A stretch of DNA of 64,000 bases from Undibacterium sp. GTDB lineage: Bacteria; Pseudomonadota; Gammaproteobacteria; Burkholderiales; Burkholderiaceae_D. The translations under genes and the position numbers were made by a program. Location: assembly GCF_030651495.1 (NCBI RefSeq), contig NZ_JAUSFI010000028.1, positions 1 through 64,000 on the forward strand, in the 5' to 3' direction. Positions within the stretch are counted from its first letter, which is position 1; each line of letters begins with the position of its first letter. This document shows positions 1 through 8,586 of this stretch, in pieces. The notes under the pieces are model-generated. The model was given only the letters and a program-made list of their open reading frames with translations, searched no databases and was not told where the DNA came from.

Positions 1-1146
1 CAGATAATCCGGGTCAGTTTTCAGCAAACCCCAGCGCTTGTGTTGCGTAAGAAACCACATGCCATCGGATAGGTAAGGGAAATTCACCGCACCGTCGTTG
101 AAAAATTTCATGTAATTAGGATCATCCCAGGTCTTGCCCAGGCCGTTTTGGTAGCGCCCTAAAATGCGCTGGTTAATGACATCGACCGAAGTATTCACAT
201 ACGATTTATCGGCGATGGTTTCGGCCATCTTGTTCTTGTTGGCCAGCGAAGCGTCGATCCAGCGGCTCGCTTCGAGGATGGCGGCGACCATGGCACGCGC
301 CGTGTTCGGGTATTTCTGGGCAAATTCGGCGGTGGTGCCGAGCACTTTTTCCGGATGGTCTCTCCAGATATCTTGCGTGGTGGCGGCGGTAATGCCGATG
401 CCGTCGGCAATCGCGCGGTGATTCCACGGCTCGCCGACGCAATAGCCATCCATGTTCCCGACCCGCATGTTCGAGACCATTTGCGGTGGCGGCACGGTGA
501 TGACCTTGGCGTCTTTCATCGGATTGATGCCATGCGCAGCCATCCAGTAATACAGCCACATCGCATGGGTGCCGGTCGGGAAGGTTTGGGCAAACGTGTA
601 TTCGCGCTTATCGGTTTGCATGAGTTTGGCCAGGCCAGCGCCATCTACTGCGCCTTTCTCTGCGAGTTTCTTCGATAAGGTAATGGCCTGGCCGTTATTG
701 TTCAGTGTCATCAGCACGGCCATGTCTTTCTTGTTGCCGCTGACGCCCATTTGCACGCCATATACCAAGCCATACAAGACATGGGCGGCATCGAGTTCGC
801 CGTTGACCAGCTTGTCGCGCACGCTGGCCCAGGAAGATTCTTTACTGATCACGAACTTGACGCCGTATTTCTTATCGAAACCGAGCACCGATGCCATCAC
901 GATCGAGGCGCAATCGGTCAGCGGGATAAAGCCGATGCGCACCTCTTCTTTTTCGGGCTTATCCGAGCCGGCGGCCCAGGCACCGCCGCTATGCAGCCCT
1001 AGCATGCCAGCGCCGGTGCTCATCGCGGCCGCTTGCAAAAAGCTGCGGCGGCTGAGATGGGTCTCGCTGCTGCCAGACGTCTTGTCGCTATCATTGTTAG
1101 CCTCCATGCTGCTGTCAATTTTTGGGGATGGGGTTTTATTCAACAT
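1..1146 (-). CDS. nrtA: Nitrate ABC transporter substrate-binding protein (NrtA/NasF type), partial
   Basis: Binds nitrate/nitrite for an ABC importer. The start is in the window but the C-terminus runs off the left edge; about 382 codons are visible. Residues 30-60 hold a twin-arginine signal (SRRSFLQAAA) followed by a hydrophobic stretch ending in AWA, so export by Tat is expected. The mature part follows the NrtA/CmpA family (RIGFIPLTDCASIVMA near the start; later MDGYCVGEPWNHRA and FAQKYPNTARAM). NasS, the cytoplasmic nitrate sensor that partners NasT, belongs to the same family but lacks a signal peptide, so the Tat signal argues for the transporter subunit. The ATG at 1146 has GGAG about 10 nt upstream. 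It lies downstream of nasT and behind a leader RNA with the features of a NasT target. Membrane and ATPase subunits would lie to the left, outside the window. Confidence 0.88.
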   Translation of the reverse strand, partial: MLNKTPSPKIDSSMEANNDSDKTSGSSETHLSRRSFLQAAAMSTGAGMLGLHSGGAWAAGSDKPEKEEVRIGFIPLTDCASIVMASVLGFDKKYGVKFVISKESSWASVRDKLVNGELDAAHVLYGLVYGVQMGVSGNKKDMAVLMTLNNNGQAITLSKKLAEKGAVDGAGLAKLMQTDKREYTFAQTFPTGTHAMWLYYWMAAHGINPMKDAKVITVPPPQMVSNMRVGNMDGYCVGEPWNHRAIADGIGITAATTQDIWRDHPEKVLGTTAEFAQKYPNTARAMVAAILEASRWIDASLANKNKMAETIADKSYVNTSVDVINQRILGRYQNGLGKTWDDPNYMKFFNDGAVNFPYLSDGMWFLTQHKRWGLLKTDPDYL

Positions 1147-1194
1147 GTCTGCACTCCAGCTAATGAAATAAATTTGAAATAAATTCGTCGGAAA

Positions 1195-1302
1195 TAAAAA
1201 AAGGCGCCTTGCCATACTGAATAATCAATAGGGGAAGACACCTTTGTCTTGGGAACCGACCGCCGTTAGCCTGATTCACCGTTGCGCCAGCTTTGGCGCT
1301 TA
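1195..1302 (-). ncRNA. ANTAR-type two-hairpin antitermination leader upstream of nrtA
   Basis: Read on the minus strand, P1 (1299-1284) is GCGCC-AAAGCT-GGCGC and P2 (1250-1235) is AAGAC-AAAGGT-GTCTT. Both are 5-bp stems with hexanucleotide loops carrying A at position 1 and G at position 4, the signature recognised by ANTAR proteins. The loop and 3' arm of P2 (AAAGGTGTCTT, 1245-1235) can instead pair over 11 bp, with two G-U pairs, to AAGGCGCCTTT (1210-1200). That stem is followed by a U-run and so forms an intrinsic terminator. P2 and the terminator are mutually exclusive. NasT binding to P1/P2 should therefore favour antitermination into nrtA. P1 begins almost at the start site predicted from the sigma-54 promoter. 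Confidence 0.85.
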
Positions 1303-1311
1303 TCTACGTAT

Positions 1312-1328
1312 TAGCAATTGCTATGCCA
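1312..1328 (-). promoter_or_regulatory. Sigma-54 (RpoN) promoter for nrtA leader
   Basis: On the minus strand TGGCAT-N5-TTGCTA runs from 1328 to 1312. The GG and GC doublets are separated by exactly 10 nt, as in the -24/-12 consensus TGGCAC-N5-TTGCW. The predicted start near 1302 places ANTAR hairpin P1 at the extreme 5' end of the transcript, which supports both calls. Confidence 0.72.
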
Positions 1329-1408
1329 GCTTTTTGCCCGCCTTAGCCGCTGAAAAACTCGCCATGAACGCCCATCCCGGCCTAAAAATGCGCACTGCAA
1401 TGACGCGG

Positions 1409-1425
1409 CGCACCATTTATGCGCA
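1409..1425 (-). promoter_or_regulatory. NtrC-like enhancer site
   Basis: On the minus strand TGCGCA-TAAAT-GGTGCG resembles the NtrC dyad TGCACC-N5-GGTGCA. Its centre is about 115 bp upstream of the predicted sigma-54 start, a normal enhancer distance. Nitrogen-limitation control is inferred from the site and promoter together. Confidence 0.5.
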
Positions 1426-1454
1426 AAATGCGGGCAAAAATATTGCCGCTATCC

Positions 1455-2099
1455 TTAGCCGCCCAATAAATCGGCGACATCGAGCACCCGCTGCGCCAGG
1501 TCACCCAGCTTCAGGTTCTTTTCCATCGCCTGCTTGCGCAGCTTTTGATAGGCATCGTTTTCGGATAACTGATGGCGCTGCATCAGCAAACCCTTGGCGC
1601 GCTCGATGGTTTTGCGTTCGGCCAGCTTGGCCTTGGTATCGAATAGCTCGGAACGCAGCTTCTGATCAGCATTAAAGCGCGCCATCGCCACATCCAGCAC
1701 CGGCTTGATGCGCTCGGTCTGCAAGCCCGCCACCACATAGGCCGAGACGCCCGCCTCCATCGCGGCCGCCATATTCGTCTGATCGCCATCTTCGGTAAAC
1801 AGCACGATGGGGCGCGGCGCGTCACGCGTGGCCAGCACCATATGCTCCAGCACATCGCGCGAATCGGATTCGGCATCGATGATGATCATGTCGGGCTGCA
1901 ATTGGGCGATACGCTCGCTCATGTAGAGGTCACCGGGAATCACGGCAATAATGTTGTAGCCGGCCTGCAAGAGGCCGATGCGCAAGGCGCGCGAACGCGC
2001 CAGCTGCGCCTGGGCGTCGGCTTCCTGCTCATTTTCCAGCTGGATCACGGTGTTCACCACCACGATCCTTAAGCTGCTGGGCTTGCTGCTGTCATTCAT
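1455..2099 (-). CDS. nasT: ANTAR-domain response regulator NasT
   Basis: RNA-binding antiterminator for nitrate-assimilation genes, 214 aa. The N-terminal part (about 10-135) is a receiver domain (LRIVVVNTVIQ, PDMIIIDAESDSRDVLEHM, PIVLFTEDGD) in which the usual acidic pocket is only partly kept, as is common in NasT. A coiled linker (about 140-165) leads to the C-terminal ANTAR domain (about 155-210), with the conserved ERAKGLLMQRHQLSENDAYQKLRKQAM helices. In characterised systems the sensor NasS holds NasT inactive without nitrate; no nasS is in this window. Its likely target, the leader at 1195-1302, lies just downstream in front of nrtA. Starts at an ATG and ends in TAA 308 nt before nrtA. 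Confidence 0.9.
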   Translation of the reverse strand: MNDSSKPSSLRIVVVNTVIQLENEQEADAQAQLARSRALRIGLLQAGYNIIAVIPGDLYMSERIAQLQPDMIIIDAESDSRDVLEHMVLATRDAPRPIVLFTEDGDQTNMAAAMEAGVSAYVVAGLQTERIKPVLDVAMARFNADQKLRSELFDTKAKLAERKTIERAKGLLMQRHQLSENDAYQKLRKQAMEKNLKLGDLAQRVLDVADLLGG

Positions 2100-2277
2100 A
2101 CTTTGTCCCTTGATTAGTGCTAAGACTGCGCTGATCCCCTGCTTAGGACCTATAATCTTGCTATTGTCGCTTGCTGCCTTAGTGAATAAAGCAATTTTCG
2201 CACCAGAAATTCGCCGTCAAAATTTCAAACAGAAAATTTGCAGCAGAAAAATAATTTAACTAGAAAATAGAATCCCA

Positions 2278-3306
2278 ATGATAGTTCTCGGCATTGAATC
2301 CTCCTGCGATGAAACCGGCCTGGCGCTGTACGATACCGAGCATGGCTTGCTGGCGCATGCGCTGCATTCGCAAATTGCCATGCATCAGGAATACGGCGGC
2401 GTAGTGCCGGAACTGGCGTCGCGCGACCATATCCGGCGCGCCCTGCCCTTGCTGACCGAAGTCTTGCACTCGGCCAAGCTGGATAAACACCAGATCGACG
2501 CGATTGCCTAGACCCAAGGCCCCGGCCTGGCGGGCGCGCTGCTGGTCGGTGCTTCAGTCGCCTGCGGCCTGGCGATGGCGCTAGATAAGCCGGTGCTCGG
2601 CATCCATCATCTGGAAGGCCATTTGCTCTCGCCGCTGCTCGCCAGTAAGCCGCCAGAATTCCCGTTTATTGCCTTGCTGGTCTCCGGCGGACATACCCAG
2701 CTGATGCGGGTCGATGGCGTTGGCCGCTATCAATTGCTCGGCGAAACCCTCGATGATGCGGCCGGCGAAGCCTTTGACAAGTCGGCCAAGCTGCTCGGCC
2801 TGACCTATCCAGGCGGTCCGGCGATTTCGCGCCTGGCCGAATTTGGCGACCCGACGGCATATAAACTGCCGCGCCCGATGCTGCATTCCAAGGATCTCAA
2901 TTTCAGCTTCTCTGGCCTGAAAACCGCGGTACTGACGGTGGTCAAGAACCATCCTGCGAATATCTGCGAACAAGATAAGGCGAATATCGCACGCGGTTTT
3001 GTCGATGCGCTGGTCGATGTGCTGGTCGCCAAATCGATGACCGCGCTCAAGCAGAGCGGCTTGAAGCGCCTGGTGATCGCCGGCGGCGTCGGCGCCAATC
3101 AGCAGCTGCGCACCGCGCTCAATGCAGCCGCGGCCAAGCGGCGTTATCAGGTGTATTACCCCGAGCTGGAATTTTGCACCGACAATGGCGCGATGATTGC
3201 GTTTGCCGGTGCCATGCGTCTGAAAAACAATCCGGCGCTGGCCACGCGCGACTACGGCTTCAACGTGCGGCCACGCTGGCCTTTGCATGAACTGGGTGCG
3301 GCCTAA
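2278..3306 (+). pseudogene. tsaD: tRNA N6-adenosine threonylcarbamoyltransferase TsaD, interrupted by an in-frame amber codon
   Basis: TsaD makes t6A37 on ANN-decoding tRNAs with TsaB and TsaE and is normally essential. The 342-codon reading frame matches the family end to end: [15 protein letters not shown] at the N-terminus, [16 protein letters not shown], the metal-binding HHLEGH motif, [43 protein letters not shown] and [13 protein letters not shown]. It is broken once, by TAG at 2509-2511, between DAIA and [13 protein letters not shown], where the family has an aromatic residue (usually Tyr). A single base change from TAT or TAC explains it. There is no frameshift and the rest looks under normal selection. 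The N-terminal 77-aa piece lacks the metal ligands; a restart at ATG 2575 would lack the N-terminal lobe. A sequencing error, suppression or a second copy elsewhere are all possible. Confidence 0.85.
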
Positions 3307-3371
3307 GCGCGCTTGAAGCGCGCCCGGCTAGCTCGCTGAAACAGTAAAATAGGTTTTCTAGAAATGCATGA

Positions 3372-3429
3372 CGCAGTATCCATGCGCCTTCCCAAGGCAA
3401 AAGCGGCCAAGACCCGCATGGATAGTGCG
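3372..3429. repeat. REP-like palindromic repeat, copy 1 (divergent)
   Basis: A 58-bp imperfect palindrome with arms CGCAGTATCCATGCG and CGCATGGATAGTGCG, one mismatch between them. It is related to five other copies at 8184, 8442, 18315, 29906 and 57753. It lies 66 bp after the tsaD stop and upstream of metG. Confidence 0.7.
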
Positions 3430-3573
3430 CAAGCCATTTCAAAAAATGCCTTTCCCGCCCTGCCGGCGCAAAACTGGCCACACTAATCACCCTAGCCGGA
3501 CGCAAAGCCGCGTCTGGCGCTGTTTTCGCTGTTAAAATAACGCTCTTGTCCGTTTAGAAAAAGTGCATCAATC

Positions 3574-5643
3574 ATGACCCGCCAGCTGTTCGTTACCACT
3601 GCCCTGCCTTACGCCAACGCGCCTTTCCACCTCGGTCACATCATGGAATACATCCAGGCCGATATTTGGGTCAGGCATCAGCGCATGTCGGGTAGCGAAG
3701 TGCATTTCGTCGGGGCCGACGATGCGCATGGCGCACCGATCATGATCGCGGCCGAAAAAGCCGGTATTACGCCGCAAGAATTCGTCGCGCAGATTGCCGC
3801 CGGGCGCAAGCAGTATCTGGATGGTTTCCATGTCAAGTTTGATAATTGGCACTCGACCGATGGCATCGAAAACCACCAGCTATCGCAAGATATCTACCGC
3901 AAGCTGAAAGCGGCCGGTTTCATCACCAGCAAGACCATCGAACAGTTTTTTGACCCGGTCAAAAACATGTTCTTGCCGGACCGCTATATCAAGGGCGAAT
4001 GCCCGAAATGCGGCGCCAAGGATCAGTATGGCGATTCTTGCGAAGTCTGCAGCGCGGTTTACTCGCCGACCGAAGTCGTCAATCCTTACTCGGTATTGAC
4101 CGGTGCAGTGCCGGTCATGAAATCGTCCGAGCATTTTTTCTTCAAGCTCTCGGATGAAAAATGCGTCGAATTTTTACGCGGCTGGGCCTTGCAAGACAAC
4201 CGCCTGCAATCCGAAGTGGCCAACAAGTGCCGCGAATGGCTGGAAGGCGATGATGGTCTGGGCGACTGGGATATCAGCCGCGATGCACCTTACTTTGGTA
4301 TCGAGATTCCTGATCAGCCGGGCAAGTATTTCTACGTCTGGCTCGATGCGCCGGTCGGTTATCTGGCTTCGCTGAAAAATTACTTCGGCAAAATCGGCCG
4401 CGATTTTGATGCGTTCATGGCGGACCCGACCACCGAGCAAATCCATTTCATCGGCAAGGACATCACTTACTTCCACACATTGTTCTGGCCCGCCATGCTG
4501 AAATTCTCCGGCTACAAGACGCCGGACAATGTGTATGCGCATGGTTTTGTCACGGTCTCCGGCGAAAAGATGTCGAAATCGCGCGGCACCGGCATCTCGC
4601 CGCTGCGCTATCTGGAAATCGGCATGAACCCGGAATGGCTGCGCTATTATTTTGCCGCCAAACTCAATGCCAAGGTCGAAGATCTGGACATGAATCCGGA
4701 TGATTTTGTCGCGCGCGTGAATGCCGATTTGATCGGAAAATACGTGAATATCGCCAGCCGTGCGGCGGGCTTTATCACCAAGCGTTTTGACGGCCGCCTT
4801 GGCACACAAGACCCGGAAGCCAGCGAGCTGATGCAGTCCAGCCTGGCCGCCGTGACCGAAGTCCAGGAGTTTTACGAAGCGCGTGAATTTAGTAAAGCGC
4901 TGCGCAAGATCATGGAAGTGGCCGATCATGCGAATCAATACGTAGCGCAAAAAGCGCCGTGGCTGATCGCCAAAGACCCGGCCCGCGATGAAGAATTGCA
5001 TCAAGTCTGCACCACCGCGCTGGCACTGTTCAAGACACTCAGCGTGATGCTGGCACCGGTGTTGCCGCAATTGACGCAAGCCGTCGCTAGCTGGCTCAAT
5101 TGCCAGATAGCGCGCTGGGACGATGCCGCCACGCCATTGCCAGCCGGTCACGTGATACAGGAATACGCGCACCTGATGCAGCGCGTCGATATCAAGATTT
5201 TTGATCAATTGTTTGATGCGCCGGTCGTAACGGCTACGGTAACGGCTGCAGCGCCAGCTGACGCGGTATCAAGCAATGCCAATGAGCTTGAAGAACTCGC
5301 TGCCGAGATCAAGATTGATGATTTCTCCAAGGTCGATCTGCGCATCGCCAAGATCGTCAATTGCGAGCACGTCGATGGATCGGACAAGCTGTTGCGCTTG
5401 ACCTTAGACGTCGGCGAAGGCCGCACACGCAACGTCTTCTCGGGCATCAAATCGGCCTATCAGCCAGAACAGCTGATCGGCAAATTTACCCTGATGGTTG
5501 CCAATCTGGCACCGCGCAAGATGAAGTTTGGCATTTCCGAAGGCATGGTATTGGCCGCCTCGGCCGCCGATGAAAAAGCGAATCCGGGCTTGTATATACT
5601 CGAAGCCTGGCCCGGCGCGCAGCCTGGTATGCGGGTACGCTAA
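3574..5643 (+). CDS. metG: Methionine-tRNA ligase
   Basis: Charges tRNA-Met with methionine in the cytoplasm, 689 aa, full length for the class with a C-terminal tRNA-binding domain. The class I signature FHLGHIMEY is at about 18 and [11 protein letters not shown] at about 330. A zinc knuckle [17 protein letters not shown] lies at about 145-161. The C-terminal 110 residues ([20 protein letters not shown] onward) are an EMAPII/Trbp111-like domain used for dimerisation and tRNA binding. The ATG start at 3574 follows a 267-nt gap that contains a palindromic repeat. A GNAT gene follows 37 nt after the stop. Confidence 0.97.
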   Translation: MTRQLFVTTALPYANAPFHLGHIMEYIQADIWVRHQRMSGSEVHFVGADDAHGAPIMIAAEKAGITPQEFVAQIAAGRKQYLDGFHVKFDNWHSTDGIENHQLSQDIYRKLKAAGFITSKTIEQFFDPVKNMFLPDRYIKGECPKCGAKDQYGDSCEVCSAVYSPTEVVNPYSVLTGAVPVMKSSEHFFFKLSDEKCVEFLRGWALQDNRLQSEVANKCREWLEGDDGLGDWDISRDAPYFGIEIPDQPGKYFYVWLDAPVGYLASLKNYFGKIGRDFDAFMADPTTEQIHFIGKDITYFHTLFWPAMLKFSGYKTPDNVYAHGFVTVSGEKMSKSRGTGISPLRYLEIGMNPEWLRYYFAAKLNAKVEDLDMNPDDFVARVNADLIGKYVNIASRAAGFITKRFDGRLGTQDPEASELMQSSLAAVTEVQEFYEAREFSKALRKIMEVADHANQYVAQKAPWLIAKDPARDEELHQVCTTALALFKTLSVMLAPVLPQLTQAVASWLNCQIARWDDAATPLPAGHVIQEYAHLMQRVDIKIFDQLFDAPVVTATVTAAAPADAVSSNANELEELAAEIKIDDFSKVDLRIAKIVNCEHVDGSDKLLRLTLDVGEGRTRNVFSGIKSAYQPEQLIGKFTLMVANLAPRKMKFGISEGMVLAASAADEKANPGLYILEAWPGAQPGMRVR

Positions 5644-5680
5644 TCATTCTAAAGACGAGAGACGAGAGACTAGAACCGGA

Positions 5681-6163
5681 ATGGAAGTCCTGATACGTGA
5701 AGCCACACCGGAAGATGCGCAACTCATCGCGCATCTGACCAGAGCCTGCTGGCACGACAAGGTGGCGGCCGGCTCCAGCGGCCATCACGAAGCGCTGGAA
5801 CGCGTTACCCTTGACTTGCAGCAAGGCGGCGGCTTCGTCTTGCTGATCAATGAAGAACCCGCCGGCTCGGTACGCTGGTTGCCGATGGAAGCCGATAGAG
5901 ATACCTGGGAAATGCTGCGCATGGGGGTGTTGCCCGCGTTTCGCGGCACTGGCCTGTCGCAACACTTGCTCGAAGCGGTGATCCATCACGCACAGACCAC
6001 CGGCATTGCCGAATTGCGTCTCGGTGTCAGGGTCGACCAGCCAAGATTGCTCGACCTGTACGCGGCCTATCACTTTGAAATGGCGCCGGAACTCGAATAT
6101 TCGCACGCCAATCCCGACGAGCCAGCCCCCCATGTCATGCGCCGCTTTTTAAAAAGAATGTAG
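5681..6163 (+). CDS. GNAT family N-acetyltransferase
   Basis: Predicted acetyl-CoA-dependent N-acetyltransferase of unknown substrate, 160 aa from the ATG at 5681. The reading frame stays open upstream, but only into the metG coding region. Seen: the N-terminal strand EVLIREATPEDAQLIAHLTRA, motif A MLRMGVLPAFRGTGLSQHLLEAV (acetyl-CoA-binding R-G-x-G-x-S), and strand 6 AELRLGVRVDQPRLLDLYAAYHF, typical of small-molecule GNATs. It ends with TAG, which shows that TAG is used as a stop in this genome. Probably cotranscribed with metG (37-nt gap); no link in function is evident. Confidence 0.8.
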   Translation: MEVLIREATPEDAQLIAHLTRACWHDKVAAGSSGHHEALERVTLDLQQGGGFVLLINEEPAGSVRWLPMEADRDTWEMLRMGVLPAFRGTGLSQHLLEAVIHHAQTTGIAELRLGVRVDQPRLLDLYAAYHFEMAPELEYSHANPDEPAPHVMRRFLKRM

Positions 6164-6246
6164 CCGGTTCGGCGCAAGCTGGGTGCCATTTGGCATGAAC
6201 AAGACAAGCAGTACTCAATTTTAATTTACTTACCGTAGACTTAAAT

Positions 6247-6270
6247 GGCTCAATGACCAAAAATTGAGCC
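6247..6270. other. 8-bp inverted repeat (possible operator or hairpin)
   Basis: GGCTCAAT (6247-6254) and ATTGAGCC (6263-6270) form a perfect inverted repeat in the 175-nt gap before the aminopeptidase gene. Several TTGACC motifs follow it. There is no T-run, so a terminator is unlikely. Confidence 0.4.
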
Positions 6271-6338
6271 CCAAAAATTGACCGCACGTTGACCAAAAGT
6301 CGACCAACCTGATCTCTCTTTTCTGACTTCATCACTCC

Positions 6339-8171
6339 ATGAATAGCCCACAACACCCCGCTGCGCTCGCTTCTGCCATCCCCGCCCGCCTACAGCAATT
6401 GCGTTACGCCATGCGTGAACAAGGCCTGGACGCTTACCTGATCCCCTCTGCCGATCCGCACCTGTCAGAATATTTGCCTGCGCACTGGCAAGGACGTGAA
6501 CAGTTTTCCGGCTTCACCGGCTCGGTCGGCACGCTCATCGTCACCGCGGATTTTGCCGGCCTCTGGGTCGATAGCCGCTACTGGGCACAGGCACAGGCGC
6601 AGCTGGAAAACAGCGGCATACAGATGATGAAAACCGCCTCAGCCGCAGCAAGCTTGCATATAGACTGGCTGGCCGAGAACCTGCACGCTTCCCAAGTCGT
6701 GGGCGTAGATGGTGCCGTATTAGGCCTGGCCAGCGCGCGCGCCATGCAAGCGGCGCTGGAGCCTAAAGGCATACGGATTAACACGCAGCACGATTTACTT
6801 GAACAAGTCTGGGCCGACAGGCCTGCCCTGCCGCAAGCGCCGGTGTATGAGCACCTGGCACCGTTTGCCGTCATCAGCCGCGCCGATAAACTCGCCAGCC
6901 TGCGCCAGCAAATGCGCGCCAAAAATGCCGACTGGCATTTTCTCTCTACGGTTGACGATATCGCATGGATTTTCAATTTGCGCGGTGCCGATGTCAGCTA
7001 CAACCCGGTATTTGTCGCGCACGCGCTGATCGGCCTGGACAGCGCCTGCCTGTTTGTCTCGCCCGCCAAAGTGCCGGCCGAACTGGGCGCCAGACTGGCC
7101 TTGGAGGGCGTCACGATTGCCTCTTACGAAAACGCGGCCACGGCATTGGCAAAGCTGCCTGCCAAGGCCACACTCTTGATCGACCCGCGCCGCATTACCT
7201 TTGGCTTCAGGCAAGCCATCGCGCAGCATGTCACCGTGATCGAAGCCATCAACCCGTCGGTGTTTGCCAAATCGCGCAAGACCGGGCCAGAAGCCCAATT
7301 TGTCCGCGCAGCGATGGAGCAAGACGGTGCCGCCCTGTGTGAATTTTTTAGCTGGCTGGAACACGCCCTCGCCGACGGTAAGCAAGGCATTACCGAACTG
7401 ACGATAGACCAGCAAATCACCGCCGCACGCGCGCGCCAGCCGCATTTTGTCTGTGCCAGTTTTGCCACCATCGCCGGTTTTAATCAGAACGGCGCGATGC
7501 CGCATTACCACGCCACACCAGCATCGCATGCGGTGATCGAAGGCGATGGCTTATTGCTGATCGATTCCGGCGGCCAATACCAGAATGGCACCACCGACAT
7601 CACCCGCGTGGCGCCGATAGGACGCGTATCGGCCGAGCAAAAGCGCGATTTCACGCTGGTACTCAAGGGCATGATCGCACTATCTTGCATGCGCTTCCCG
7701 CGCGGCACGCCCTCGCCTTTGCTCGATACCATCGCACGCGCGCCGATCTGGGCCGAAGGGATTAATTACGGCCACGGCACCGGCCATGGCGTCGGTTACT
7801 TCCTGAACGTCCACGAAGGCCCGCAATCGATCTCTTGCTATACCGCACCGGAACCGCACACGGCGATGGAACCGGGCATGATCACCTCGAATGAGCCCGG
7901 CATTTACCGCCCCGGCAAATGGGGCGTGCGGATAGAGAACCTGCTATTGTGCCTGCCGGCGCCAGCCAGCGAATTTGGCGAATACCTGCAATTTGAAAGC
8001 CTGACCCTATGCCCCATAGACAGCCGCTGCATAGACTTGAACCTGATGCGCGAAGATGAACTGGCATGGTTAAACGACTACCATGCCACGGTACAGCAAC
8101 GGCTGTCAGCACGGGTCAGCGGCGACGCCAAGGCCTGGCTGATCGAGCGCACCAAGGCTATCTGTAAATAA
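6339..8171 (+). CDS. Aminopeptidase P family protein (M24B), long form
   Basis: Predicted cytoplasmic Xaa-Pro aminopeptidase that removes N-terminal residues before proline, 610 aa. It follows the three-domain layout of the long XPNPEP1-like enzymes: two creatinase-N domains (about 15-150 and 165-320) and a catalytic pita-bread domain (about 330-555). The dinuclear metal ligands are visible: LLLIDSGGQYQNGTTDITR (two Asp), GTGHGVGYFLNVHEG (His), TSNEPGIY (Glu) and VRIENLL (Glu). The C-terminal tail after 555 is typical of the long form. A second M24 enzyme (short PepP type) lies at 55183, so the two probably divide substrates. Monocistronic by spacing; a repeat nest follows the stop. Confidence 0.92.
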   Translation: MNSPQHPAALASAIPARLQQLRYAMREQGLDAYLIPSADPHLSEYLPAHWQGREQFSGFTGSVGTLIVTADFAGLWVDSRYWAQAQAQLENSGIQMMKTASAAASLHIDWLAENLHASQVVGVDGAVLGLASARAMQAALEPKGIRINTQHDLLEQVWADRPALPQAPVYEHLAPFAVISRADKLASLRQQMRAKNADWHFLSTVDDIAWIFNLRGADVSYNPVFVAHALIGLDSACLFVSPAKVPAELGARLALEGVTIASYENAATALAKLPAKATLLIDPRRITFGFRQAIAQHVTVIEAINPSVFAKSRKTGPEAQFVRAAMEQDGAALCEFFSWLEHALADGKQGITELTIDQQITAARARQPHFVCASFATIAGFNQNGAMPHYHATPASHAVIEGDGLLLIDSGGQYQNGTTDITRVAPIGRVSAEQKRDFTLVLKGMIALSCMRFPRGTPSPLLDTIARAPIWAEGINYGHGTGHGVGYFLNVHEGPQSISCYTAPEPHTAMEPGMITSNEPGIYRPGKWGVRIENLLLCLPAPASEFGEYLQFESLTLCPIDSRCIDLNLMREDELAWLNDYHATVQQRLSARVSGDAKAWLIERTKAICK

Positions 8172-8183
8172 TCGGAAGCCGTC

Positions 8184-8286
8184 GCCAGAGCAAACAAAAA
8201 ACAGCCCCCCCGCCAACACGCATATCCCATGCGCCTTGCAAGCCAACATGCTTGAAGAAGCGCATGGAATATGCGCGGTGGCGATG
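8184..8286. repeat. REP-like palindromic repeat, copy 2 (with flanks)
   Basis: About 103 bp nearly identical to copy 3 at 8442-8543. The core arms are CGCATATCCCATGCGC and GCGCATGGAATATGCG, with one mispair. Inside the loop a second stem CAAGC/GCTTG forms, so the element can fold as a double-stem hairpin. The left flank, gccagagcaaacaaaaaa, is shared with copy 3. Confidence 0.85.
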
Positions 8287-8320
8287 TCGTCAATTAAAAT
8301 TCAATACGGCGCAATACCTG

Positions 8321-8357
8321 ACATGCGTACGATTACGCTACGCTAATCGTACCTACG
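8321..8357. repeat. Second REP-type palindrome (GATTACGC...GCTAATC class)
   Basis: GTACGATTA (8327-8335) and TAATCGTAC (8344-8352) form a 9-bp stem around the loop CGCTACGC. On the minus strand it reads GTAGGTACGATTAGCG..., similar in form to REP elements common in beta- and gammaproteobacteria. It is unrelated in sequence to the elements on either side. Confidence 0.6.
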
Positions 8358-8441
8358 AACTTCGCAAAAAAAGGTAAGTAGCCGCCGGTCTGCCACCGGT
8401 CTGCAATCGCACAACAAGGACAGAAAATCATCCGGCGCCAA

Positions 8442-8543
8442 GCCAGAGCAAACAAAAAATACACCCCCGCCACAGCGCATATCCCATGCGCCTTGCAGGC
8501 CAACATGCTTGAAGAAGCGCATGGAATATGCGCTGTGGCGATG
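8442..8543. repeat. REP-like palindromic repeat, copy 3 (with flanks)
   Basis: Direct-repeat partner of 8184-8286, same orientation. The inner loop stem is kept through a G-U pair (CAGGC against GCTTG), where copy 2 has CAAGC. It ends 43 bp from the phoR stop, so three palindromes fill the convergent gap between aminopeptidase and phoR (8172-8586). No gene was seen there. Confidence 0.85.
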
Positions 8544-8586
8544 CCGCGATTTAACTTTCAAAGACGGCCAAATCAGGCCATCTCGA

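Noticed and set aside
1-1146. Identification of the first gene as NasS
   Set aside because: NasS is cytoplasmic; this protein has a clear twin-arginine signal peptide and lies behind the NasT target leader.
2509-2511. Recoding of TAG as an amino acid in this genome
   Set aside because: TAG ends the GNAT gene at 6161-6163 and no other gene here contains an internal TAG, so general reassignment is not supported.
4174-5208. 344-codon open frame antisense to metG
   Set aside because: Lies wholly inside metG, has no recognisable domain and no own ribosome site; a shadow of codon bias.
8184-8543. CRISPR array
   Set aside because: Only two long, self-complementary direct repeats separated by about 155 bp; spacing and palindromes fit REP-type elements, and no cas gene is present.
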